64,000 bases of DNA, from NCBI GenBank assembly GCA_019096195.1, contig JAGTXK010000055.1, forward strand, positions 558,001 through 622,000, written 5' to 3'. This document shows positions 11,501 to 21,535 of the stretch, in pieces (positions within the stretch are counted from its first letter, which is position 1; every line of letters starts with the position of its first letter). The notes beneath the pieces are model-generated. The model ran no database searches, was not told the origin of the DNA, and saw nothing but the letters and a program-made list of their open reading frames with translations. The stretch is from Boletus sp. NGJ. Lineage: Eukaryota > Basidiomycota > Agaricomycetes > Boletales > Boletaceae. The position numbers and the translations under genes were made by a program.

Positions 11501-13577
11501 TGATTTACCAAGAGTCCCCTATCCAGAAAGCATACGAAAAGCTCAGTCTTCGTGAGGATATCGGTCCTGTGCGTAGTCCGCAACAGGTCTGCGAAATTTG
11601 TGTCGAAGAGTTTTTCACAGGTGAGTTGCATGGCCACGTTCCAACTTTGCCAACTCATCCCCATTTTCACAGAGCGACTTTACCAGATCGAGCATCCGCG
11701 TTCAGTCGCTCAGTTCGATGAGATGTGTGATGTACAGCAAGGAGAGTCTGGATACTGGATTTCCAAAGCTTGGCTGAAAGGTGCGCCCACCTATTTCATC
11801 ACCCTCAGTTTGCGCCACACACAAGGATTCACCCGCGTGCGTAGGCTGGAGAGTTCAGAAGCCTAGGATGCATGTTCCGCTGCATGGTGATCCTTCTCCC
11901 GACTCATCGGAGTTTCGTGGACATGTGCGTTGTGAACACGATCAATTATCGCTCGTGTCAACTGCCCGTCGAAGCATATCCTCTCAGGTAAGCAGCAAGG
12001 ATCGCTCAAAAGGGTATCGACTACGCGGCGTGGGGATTAACAAATGCTTGGGTTGATTTTCTGATCAGGCATGTGAGATCCTCACGAAATTGTTCCCCGA
12101 TTGGGTACCGCTATCAACCAACCAAGAGCCTTGTGCAATTTGTGAGGCCTACATTCATAACTCGAAAGAAGATAAGCGTGAGCTGCGGAAAAAAGCTGAA
12201 GACGAGAAGGTGAATCTTTCGGCGTATCTGCTTGACCGACTTGCTGTTTGTCTTCCATTTCTTGAGCTTATTGTTAACGCCCAACAGGCACGATTACGGC
12301 ATATGCACGATAATGCATTAATAGGAAATACCCTTTTACTCGAGAACGTTCCATGTGCTGTCCTTCCAGCTGAATTTGTCCGTATATGGAGAAAGTGGCT
12401 CAGTCGACCGGCCGAAATCCCTCGTCCCGATAAAGTCGACACATCACCACTCTTTTGCCAGCACAACCACCTGGTGTTCGACCCTAACGCGCCAAACGAT
12501 TGGGACAGCGATGTTGCACTCATCCAAATGAGTGAATGGATCATCTTGCAAGACCTGTATGTTTCACAACTTTCTTCCCACCTCATGGTCTGACTGCCAA
12601 CACGTATGCATGCTGACACATGGTTACAACAGATACAGTTGTGGACCAACTGCGGCCGTTGAGAAAAAATTGGCCGAAGATTCAATGGGCGTATTGGATA
12701 CGAGATTCGTGCATGACACACCTGTCTGTCACGATTGCCGCTTGAAACGGTAAGTTGGCGCGCGCCTCGAGTTCCGTATTAGCGCACCGTTAATTGGATG
12801 CCCAACCCCTCTTCCTCGTTGCGTATATATATAATCATTTATTCTTTTCTGACAGCACATTCCATTTTATATGACTAGGCGACGCGATTATAACCTCACC
12901 GACATCACCGTGCGATTCTTGAGTTCGAAACCTATTACTGGCGGTGAACATGACGAGGGTCTGGCACAACAACGCGGTAGCCAACACACGAAACAAGAGT
13001 CTGGACCACGAGCGACAGGTGGAACGAGGCAGTCTAAGCGCATTCGTCAAGGAAGGGATAGACGAGAGAACACGCGGTTGCGGATATCCAAGTCGACCAC
13101 CGTCAAGGACATCAAAGTCAAGGTCCGTCCCCCTCCCTATCCATCGATTCGATTTTTGAAAATAAAATAAATAATCGTGTTTTTTTTTTTTTTTAGCTGC
13201 ATGAATCGTTCAAGATTCCGACGATCTGTCAGAGACTGTTTTACAAGGATCAGGAACTCCAGGACAACGCAGTCACGGTCGAATCGCTGGGCATCTTGAT
13301 GAACGATACCCTTGACCTTCGAGAAGAAGCTGAGAATGAAGATAACCTCTCGAATAGTCCAGATGGGCGTGCGAGCAAGCGACGGAAGGAGGAGAAAGGT
13401 TTTGGCGGAACCTTGTTGGCAGCATCGGCGTCTTACGCAAGCCTTCCTCCTGACACTAGTACAAGCTCCGAAGGCGAAGGGCATGAATCAGCCAAGCCGT
13501 GTCCGGTGTGTACGTATGACAACCCTTTGGACAATCTCTTCTGTGACATGTGCGGGAAAAAGGTGGATTCAGCTTGA
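8571..13577 (+). CDS. USP48: Ubiquitin carboxyl-terminal hydrolase, USP48 type
   Basis: A cysteine deubiquitinase of peptidase family C19. A basic N-terminus (MPQKRKRR) precedes CKNNPNCLNYLGQQQWEDE, a block typical of USP48. The Cys box NLGATCYANAFLQ has its catalytic Cys codon at 9205-9207; further blocks are VWFRDLAFRRGVYQCQP, QQDAQEFSKLFMSHLDNEFQ, the zinc-binding YGTHCHNC and YSCSNCASLQ pairs, and the His box SAYHGHYEAQV near 10275. Downstream are DUSP-like segments (CSHGGLHPYKASNMKRMSK; DWVPLSTNQEPCAICEAYIH), a ubiquitin-like segment (LRISKSTTVKDIKVKLHESF, then LFYKDQELQDN) and a terminal RanBP2-type zinc finger (CPVCTYDNP, then LFCDMCGKK). About 20 small exons span 5 kb. Catalytic and zinc residues all look intact. 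The ATG at 8571 is the first in frame. Confidence 0.9.
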
Positions 13578-13829
13578 AAAGTGTCTTTTGGTATCGCATA
13601 TACGAGTACAGATAATGCTTAATTGACCTGACTTTTTTCTTTTTTTACAAGTAAATGGCATGAGAGTTGATTTGGAAATGGAAGGAAAAAAAAAATGCAG
13701 CATTTCTATGATTGATGAGACAAACCACCAAAAAAAAAAGAAAGAAAGAGGAAACCCAAGCAGTAGCAAACAAAAAAGCAGTTTAAAACCAGTATGACAC
13801 CGTGTGAGGTGAATTATCCGTGTCAGCTG
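13578..13829. other. Convergent intergenic region with A/T homopolymer tracts
   Basis: Two genes end facing each other here. The stretch contains runs of T near 13633-13647 and of A near 13685-13693 and 13730-13739, as often seen in fungal 3' flanks. No gene was recognised. Confidence 0.4.
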
Positions 13830-16800
13830 TCACGGAATCCGATTGAAGTCCGGTAACGAAACAGCAGAGGGATAAGAAACGACAGAACCCGTCGAGTTGT
13901 TCACACTTGACGGGAAGGATGTTACAGAGACGAGACTCGTTGAGCGCGGCCGTGCAACATCCACAGGCACGATCCGTTGTATGGGATCAAGCGTTGGTGC
14001 AGATGGAGTCACTGGTCCGCGAGTCTGTTGCTGGAGGAGCGAACTGGCTGTTATCAACACATCCACTTCGCTGGATAAAGGCCCTGTGATCTCGACAGCT
14101 TGCGCAACGGCAGACTGCGTTGCCACGGAGACCTCGTTCACGGTGACTTGGGTGGCTCCGGACGGTGGAGGCGGCAAGCCGGCGCATATCTGACTGGCCA
14201 CGGCAGCAGACCGATCAGCAGCTACCTGTCGAGCCGCCTGTAACACGACTTGCTGTGCAGCCACCGCCAAGACATTTGTTTGCAGTGGCGTTTCGGATCG
14301 CTGTCCGGACACCTCTTGGTCGAATGCGTGTGCGGTGACCGTCAGCACATGCTGTTGCTTTGCAAGTGCCTGCAGTTCCGGAACATGCTCGTTGGATGTC
14401 GTTGATGCAATGACCTGAGATTGAGCTTCCTGGGCAACACGTTGAGCGGCTGTCGTCAGCACCTGCATAACTTGAGCGTCATGACTCGCGACCGAGGGAG
14501 CTATGGATGACGCCGTTGTTGATCTCAGTGACCTAAGTTGATACTTTACGTGAGAGTGGCGGCAGGGGTACCAGTGCAACTAACCTAGGCGGTGTTATTT
14601 GCGAAGCGCTCATGTCGCTGGATATACGCCTGGCCTTGTGAACGTCACCGTTCATGGAGCTTCGCCTGGGAGCGGGGAAGGAGCCATCGATAGTAGATAT
14701 GGGGGCAATGCTAAGATGGAAACTTTGCGTGAGTTGCTCCTCGACACCCTCTTGTATGTACTATGAGTAACGTTGAGCATTGAGTACGTCTGTGTGAACG
14801 GAGACCCACTCTGGCCACCACCGAAATCTCACAACTTTCTGCATCGGGTGGTGGTGTGCCTTGTAAAACGTCATCTTCCCATGATAGCCATGGTGGAAGA
14901 GACGGAGAACTATAAGTGACTTGTAGGTTTGTCCGCGACGCTTGCGGATCCCATATACGAGGTGCCCAACTCCACCGTAAACCCACATATGCCACGCTTG
15001 GTGGTGATCCAGCAACCCGACGGTGGAAGGGTCGGAATGTCCATCCTCCATCCGAGAGTTTCCTCGCATCTATATTCCATATGTGGTTGCCTTTTGACTT
15101 GGTCTTTTTTCCTTCTTCGTTGAAGCGAGAGATGTACGGTTGGTTCCAAAGATAGGTTCGAATCTGTGATGATCTCAGGGTAAGTGCTCGGGTCGGGTCG
15201 ATGCTGGAGATAGGCTAACCTTCTTCATGGGAATTTTGTCCTCCGGATAGCCTTGCCGAGCGAGCTGCAGAGTCGCAATCAATGAGAGATCCATTCATCC
15301 AAATAGCCTGGGAGGCTTGCCTCTTCTAAAAACGCGTTCGTGAACGCTTGTATCCGGAATTTGAATGGGCGAAAGTCAGGGGACTCGTCTAAACGTTGCA
15401 TCTTTTTAGCCATCAAAGTTTGGTGTATCGGTTCCCCTTTAGAATCTGTCGCTTCCACTGCAAACGCCGTGAGTCGGCTGTGCAATCATTCGTGCCTGTA
15501 CACTTACAATTAGAGCAAATGTTGTTCAAAAATTCAAAAAAGATACGATCCACTTCCGCACGGTATTCCTGCGGCACCTCGTTTGCATGGTTCGAAGCGA
15601 TCAGATTCTCCGAAGACGTGCGTGTCAGCAACACACCTGAACGGCTGTTATGAGTAGCAACAGATCGAGATACCTGGACATGAGACTGGGGAGAAATTCT
15701 CAGGTTGTTTCCGGACGATGACTCGGGGCTGTGTGAGTGCGAGTAATCCCCGCCGTCTGAATCCAGATCGTTCTCCCCTTCCTGAGACGATGCGGGACTG
15801 TGGGCGGCCTGTTTCACCATTGATGGTGAGAGAGAAGGTTGAAGAAAATCAAGCGTTTCGGCGACAGGGGGCACGTCAGGTAGACCAAAAGCAAAGCTGT
15901 TGTTGTTGGTGAATGAACCTGATCGTGATACTCGGCCAATTGGCGGACTGATGCCCGCCCCTCCTACCGTGATTGGACGTGATTGAGAAGATGCGGTAGC
16001 AAATGTTCCGGTTGACGAAAATGGCAAAGGGGATAAACCTGTACTTGTGCTGGGTATAGATTGAAAACTAATGCCAGTAGTGAGTGAGCTTCCCGAGTGT
16101 GAGTGTTGATGAGTCCTTTGCGGTATGGTTGCAGTTGTTCCGTCCGACCACGATGTTCGAACTGGGGTGGGGAAATGACGAGACGTGGAGATGAAGTCTG
16201 CGGATGTAGCAGGGGCTGAGGTAGCCGGGATGGAAAATGCCATTCCTGGTGCGGATAACTGATGTGAAAGCACACTGAGAGCGCTGTGGGACAGACCAGC
16301 GGAACTCGTCGGGAGTGGATCAGGTTCGGCAGGAGGGTTGGATGAGACAAACGGAACGAGCGAGGGAACGGTAGCAGGCGGAAACGATGAAGGATTCGTG
16401 ACCAGCTGAGACATGATATGAAGTGCATCCTCCTGGGGCTCCATTTTCAAAGCCTTGATAGCGCGATCACCTGGGATGGACGATGCGCAACGTTTACGGG
16501 ACAAATCGGAGGTATCTGATATGCTTTGCGAGTCCAGCGGAGGCAAATCTGCGTGGCCGGAAGAGAAATACAAGAGAGTCTGTTCGGTGTCCTGTACGGT
16601 AGAGACTGTCGGGTGACGAATCGGGGAAGAAACCGGCGCGGTAGAAGCGGGTATTGAGAGAGCGGAAAAACGCCTGGAGGGGGATCTTTGTGGGTTAGGA
16701 GGTGTGTCAGTTATCTGTGTGGCAGCAATGAGGTCTGAAACCAAAGCGATGGTCTTCTTGAGCTCGTCAATTCTGGCATTTGCCTCCAAACCCTGGCCCA

Positions 16801-17369
16801 GCGAACAAGCAGCACTCGCGGACTGGGCCGTGTGGGCAATGCTGGGTGGCACAGCAAACTGAGCGAGTGCTCGATCACGGAGAGCACCCAGTGGGAACTT
16901 ACTTCTTCAACATGTCGCCGACGACGATGAGGTGAGGGTCGCCGGGTGTGTCTGGGGAGCCGTCTCTCCTCTCCAAGCGGGAATCGAGCACGTCGGGGGG
17001 AGGGAAGACAAAGCGGGATTCCTGGCCGGGTTGCGGGGGTGCGCCACTGAGGGGGGAGAAGTCCATATCGGAGGCGGAGTTGACCAAGGTGGTGGAAGTA
17101 GATTCGACGGCAGAGCCGGGGGTAGTCAAGGACGGTGCGGACACGACGGAGGACGATTGGACGGGGGACACGAGCGCAAATGTGGGTTGGATAGCGAGCA
17201 AGGCGGGGGGCTGGGAGGGGGAGGGGGAGGGGGAGGAGGAGGAGTGGAGGGGGTGGTGGTGGTCTCGGAGAGGGATGGAGAGGGAGGGGAAATCAGATAT
17301 AAAGGCGGGTGTCGAGTCCATGTCTGAAGTATCTGTGCGGGGCTGGAACGAGGAAAAGGAAGGGTCCAT
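13830..17369 (-). CDS. Unrecognised Ser/Pro-rich nuclear-type protein with a conserved central block
   Basis: I do not recognise the family. The ATG at 17369 starts MDPSFSSFQPRTD. About 640 residues are low-complexity (Ser, Pro, Thr), with a short helix (ANARIDELKKTIALVSDLI), a basic patch (SRKRCASS) and KALKMEP, a sumoylation-like site. Then comes an ordered block: VPQEYRAEVDRIFFEFLNNI, EATDSKGEPIHQTLMAKKMQ, FRPFKFRIQAFTNAFLEEL, KKIRTYLWNQPYISRFNEEG, then KSKGNHIWNIDARK, then FRPFHRRVAGSP and VAYVGLRWSWAPRIWDPQ. The C-terminal 200 residues are Ala/Val/Gln-rich. The aromatic and basic residues in the ordered block suggest a nucleic-acid or protein binding domain, and the flanks look like activation regions, so a transcriptional regulator is my inference. 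The gene has several introns; one (15320-15265) is GC-AG. Confidence 0.6.
15265..15320 (-). other. GC-AG intron in the unrecognised nuclear-type gene
   Basis: On the minus strand the donor reads GCAAGC after codons for LEE, and the acceptor CTGCAG precedes LARQGYPEDK. Without this 56-nt intron the frame meets a stop codon within about 15 residues. This is the second GC-AG intron in the window. Confidence 0.7.
17205..17233 (+). other. G-run cluster able to form a G-quadruplex
   Basis: Five runs of three to six G lie within 29 bases on the plus strand, separated by one or two bases. They fall in the 5' coding part of the minus-strand gene, encoding part of its Ser/Pro tract, so the G-rich strand is the template strand. 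Whether a quadruplex forms is inference. Confidence 0.5.
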
Positions 17370-17831
17370 TCGCCGCAGCTGAGCGTCGAGCAGCACCGGA
17401 CGAGGACGAGGACATGCAACTCGCCTGCAGGTTCGATTTTGGTCACATAAATTCTGTCACAGGCACAAAATCAAGCATCAAAATTGAAAACATTTTCCCA
17501 ATCAACTTTGCCCGACCCTTTGCCTTTTTCGTTGATTATTTCATATCATATTAGATATTACATAATCTCAGCATATTTCACGTCCTCGGAAGCCAATCCG
17601 CCACGTCGACGGCTCGATCTATTTATTATTATTATTATTCTCCCCCTCCCCGCCGCCTCGCCCGTTCCATGCTGCACACCGTCGTGCCATCAACCAGCCC
17701 ACCGCGTATCATCCCTTTGGTTGCCATCATCAATACCGTCGTCCACGTCCGGGTGATCTCGACCGATCTCGATCTCTTCGTCGATCTCTGCACACCGTCA
17801 GTACCTCAACCACCTCACACCAACTTCGCAC
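17370..17831. promoter_or_regulatory. Upstream region of the unrecognised nuclear-type gene
   Basis: About 460 bases between its start codon and the end of LUC7. The stretch is A/T-rich around 17520-17570 and has a short ATT microsatellite at about 17621-17639. No gene was recognised. It should hold the promoter of the left gene and the 3' flank of LUC7. Confidence 0.4.
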
Positions 17832-18987
17832 TCACTCATATCGAGACGACGAGTGTCTCTCGTACGGTCTCTCACGCTCACGCTCCCGGTCCCGATCGTC
17901 ACGTGAAGCCCGGTGTTCCCCTCCACGCTCGCTTCCTGTCCGTGCCGACCCACTCCCTGGCCCCCCTGATGGGGCAGCGGAAGACGGGGGGCCCATCTTG
18001 CGCTTCTCTCGGTCTTCCCGAAATTTGGAAAGCATGTTGCGCAGCTCGTGGTAGCCCAGATGCATCTGTAAACACGTGACATCACTTCCACTTCTTGCCC
18101 TACCTTTGTACCACATACCTTGCCTCCAAAGTGGTCTGCCAGGCGCCGGTCCGAGTCCAACACCGACAGATAGGCACCACAAACATCACACACACGAAGC
18201 TTTTGATGCCCAGAAGCACCAGACGTGTCCGTCAGTTGCTGAAGCTCTCGCTATACACCCGCCAAAAACGACAACGTCAACGACCACGACCCATCCAGAC
18301 TCGTGATGACTAACCTCCTTTTCCGTCTTTTCGCTCTTCAGTGCCTCGATGGCAGCCATTTCCCGCATCGACTCCTCCACCTTTCCTTGTTCACCTGTGA
18401 GAAAAACGAGTCAGTGTCTTCTTTTATCCGACCTCAATGTGACCAACCGAGGGTCTCGATCTTCTCCGTCCCACCCTGAATCGCCAACTCAATCTCTGCA
18501 ATTTCCCTCATTAAATTCGTCGTTTTCGCATTCTCTTCAGGTGTCTTTTCAAGTCTGCGATGGGCAGCCCTAATTCGCCTGTCACATTCATCAACGAAGG
18601 CGAAGATGTTCGACTCATATTCCATTTGAAATCGTGCGAAAACGGGGTCGTTTGGAGTCGCCTCGCGGGCTTGCAGAAATTCAGTCTTCAGCCGCTCCGT
18701 GTGGGATTTTGGACATGCGCCGAGGTCCATTTTCTACATAATCGCTATCACCTAGTGTTGTCATTCTAGAATGTGGATACGCACGGTGTTGGTGAATAAT
18801 GCGTGTGGACAGGTCCCACATAAAAAGTTCCGGCAAACCTTTTCGTCCGACCACACCAAATTGGCGTTGGCGACGCCCATGGCTTCTGGCCCCATCATTT
18901 GCTGTGAAGGTGTCATGAATGTCCACACGGTGGCGACCAAAGACGTACCTCCAAGAGCTTCCTCTGCATCTCAGCGAGACGTCCCAT
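17832..18987 (-). CDS. LUC7: U1 snRNP-associated splicing factor LUC7
   Basis: Luc7 belongs to the U1 snRNP and helps choose 5' splice sites. The ATG at 18987-18985 begins MGRLAEMQRKLLE; the next exons give QMMGPEAMGVANANLVW, KVCRNFLCGTCPHALFTNT and KMDLGACPKSHTERL, which make the first zinc finger (CCCH type). A long helical region follows (MEYESNIFAFVDECDRRIRA and RRLEKTPEENAKTTNLMREI). The second finger (VCDVCGAYLSVLDSDRRLAD, then HFGGKMHLGYH) is C2H2 and is split by an intron inside GGK/MHLGYH. The tail is rich in Arg with Asp/Glu/Ser (DRDREREREREP-like), a short RS/RE-type region, and ends SSSRYE. At least five introns of about 50 nt. All zinc ligands are present, so it looks functional. 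Confidence 0.92.
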
Positions 18988-19525
18988 GTTGGCGTAATTA
19001 ACGGTGTTTTGTAAATTCTTCGGGTGCCCAGGCTGGGTGTCGTCGTCGGTGAAAGTTGAAGTGCTTATTTGTCATTGTGTAGCAAGAGCTTCTGAAATAA
19101 ATAGGAGTAAACAACCCACGCCCACACCGCGTCTGAGCATATTTTCTCAGACGTGCGCATATCTGGTCATATTGTCGCTTCAGAGCCAAATACCTGAGAC
19201 ATCCACCTGGATTTCCGCGATACGACGGATCGCTATCCTGACATCTGTCACGCAGCCGCACTGGCCTTCCATTAACCGTTCAAGGTCCGCAACACGGGCG
19301 TTAACCTAGTTGATAGCCATGGACATTACAACACTGCACTATCGATCGTCCATTACATATGTAGAGCAACGAGATATATTATGAGCAGTGGTGACGTGCT
19401 GTATTAGGTAGGTATGCATGCGTGGAACATGATGGAATGATAAGTAGCATGGTGACAGCTGATGTGGTAACAAGAATGATACAGTGCAACGTGGGGAGGA
19501 TCATTATTGAATATTGAATGCTGAC
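18988..19525. other. Intergenic stretch with one helical open frame
   Basis: About 540 bases between LUC7 and the J-domain gene. On the minus strand, 19306-19190 reads as a heptad-like helix (VNARVADLERLMEGQCGCVT, then VRIAIRRIAEIQVDV) with no clear start; it may be an exon of a small or decayed gene. The rest is A/T-rich and shows nothing recognisable. Confidence 0.3.
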
Positions 19526-21416
19526 TCAGGTTGCGCGACCACGACCACGGCCTCGACTATGACCTCGACCGCGACCACGCCCACGTCCTCGAGCTTTGCC
19601 ACGCTCTCCATTTTCAGGCGGCCGACAAGATGAATCAGCGATACCATTCCGCATCGGAACAGTCGTCTCGTCCGACGAACGTTGCGAATGCGCAGTGTGT
19701 CGTCTGTTAATTTTGGCACGATGACTTCCCCGTCCTCTTGGTTGGAAACCTTCTCGGGAACCCGGAGATCCGTGTGGAGGCTGCACTTGGTTAGTCGGTG
19801 TGGGGGCTTTGGGAGTGGGTGGGGGCGTGAAACCACCGTAACCCATCAGAAAGTTTTGGATCTCCGTGCGCTTGATGCTATCGTTACCCATCTTCTTCAG
19901 TAACGTCTGCTTGCCCTCGAGGGACGTGACCTCCGTCCAGGCCTTACCAATGTCCTGGGTCGTCGCAAGACCCCTATCAAGAATCATCCACACCACTTCA
20001 GGTTCGGCAGAGTCCAGTGCAATGGAAAGAAGCGATTTTGGAGGCGGAAGGTCATAGATAGCATTATGATCCTCCTGCTTCGGGTCATATGACTCAAAGA
20101 AAAAATTGAGAATCTGGACATGGCCATGGTACAAAGCGATATGAAATGCCGAAAGTCCAAACGAATTACGTTCCTCAGGATCAGCACCTAAGGGACAAGT
20201 TTCAGGATCTGCTGTGATCCAACGGTCATTAAAAGTGCACGGGCTCACTGTGGGCATCAAGCCATTCGACCAACTCGACATCACCATTCTGCGCAGCGAT
20301 ATGCGAGAGCGTTTCCATTGGGTCTTCGGGGTGTATCTCGACGTAATTCCCGCAGCCCATCTTGATTTCCCCGCCGGCAGGATCGACTTCATCTTCCCAA
20401 ACACCTTTCTTGACTTTGGAAGCCTCTCCAGCGCGTGCAGCAGCGAATGTAGCCGATCGCAAGGTTTGAACACGTTGCTGTTGCAACTGTGCCGTCTCAA
20501 CAGCTCTTTTGCGCCGGCTCTCGGATTCTTCTTTCTTGAAAGCTGCTTTTGCTCTCTGCCGTTTATCAGTCTCTTTACGTTCTGATTTAGTTGATTAGTA
20601 CTTCATGTGACGTCGGGGATGCTTTCGACGCACCCTTTTCGCGCATTCGCGCTTCGAACGCCTTGCGTTCTGCTTTTTGCTGGGCCCTGCGGACTTCTGC
20701 TCGTTCTCTCTCCTCTCTCGTACGTTTTAGGCGAGCATCGTATTCTTCCCGAGTCTCAGGAGCTTTTTGAGGACGGTGACGGTGTGTGTCCTCTACGGGT
20801 GGAAGTTGACATCAAAGGTTAGTCAAGATCAGTGTGACAGGACGTGGCGGGCATACGGGTACGAGTGTAACCGCGCCCAGTGCGACCGTTCAGCACCTCT
20901 TCAAAGAGGAACCTGATAAATAGAACGTGAGTGGGATATGGATACTGTACCTCCTAACTTACCTGAAAAACCTCAGGCGCTCTGCGTTGGACTCGGAATC
21001 TTCATCGTAAAAGTAAAATTCATCGTCGTCGTAGTCCTCAAAATATTCGTCATAGTCGTCGTCACTGTCGTGCGTAAACCCGCACGGACAATACTGGAGT
21101 GGCTCAGAAGGCGTGTGATGTGTCTGAAGCACGGTATATGCTTCGCTGAGCTCCTGGAACTGCGTGGTAGCTTCTGCGTTTCCTTGGTTCTTGTCGGGGT
21201 GCGTACGGAGGGCCAACTGTGTGTCTCTTTCGGTAAACGCGCAGAAATGGACGATGGACACTCACCTGTTTGTATGCCGATCGGACCCGGTCCATCGACG
21301 CCCCCTGTGAATGCGTTTAGGACGCGACTCTCCACCCGGCAGTGATCTCTGGGTTTTCCTACCTGCTCAAGCCCGAGGAGAGCATAAGCTTCGCTGATAG
21401 AGGACTGCTTGACCAT
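19526..21416 (-). CDS. J-domain protein with ankyrin-like region and Arg-Gly tail
   Basis: A DnaJ (Hsp40) co-chaperone, expected to stimulate an Hsp70. The ATG at 21416 starts MVKQSSISEAYALLGLEQ; two introns later helices II and III are complete (MDRVRSAYKQ, LALRTHPDKNQGNAEATTQF, QELSEAYTVLQ) with the HPD motif near 21200. Next come an Asp/Tyr-rich acidic tract (DDDYDEYFEDYDDDEFYFYD), a basic coiled coil (EEYDARLKRTREERERAEV), then ankyrin-like helices (METLSHIAAQNGDVELVEWL; FGLSAFHIALYHGHVQILNF; LLSIALDSAEPEVVWMILDR). The C-terminus is a Gly-Arg repeat (RGRGRGRGRG, HSRGRGRGRAT), which resembles RNA-binding RGG tails. The client is unknown. It shares a 119-bp divergent promoter with BCS1. Confidence 0.82.
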
Positions 21417-21535
21417 GCTGGCGAAGTTGGCACGAAAAAAAAACGCGCGCGACGCGATGGAGACGCGCCACTAGATTGGCCACAGCATTGACATTCATTA
21501 GCCGGAAGCTCTTGCGACCGCTACCCTTGACCACC

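Noticed and set aside
16932-17382. Gly- and Glu-rich plus-strand open frames
   Set aside because: They are antisense readings of the Ser/Pro-rich N-terminus of the minus-strand gene, produced by biased base composition.
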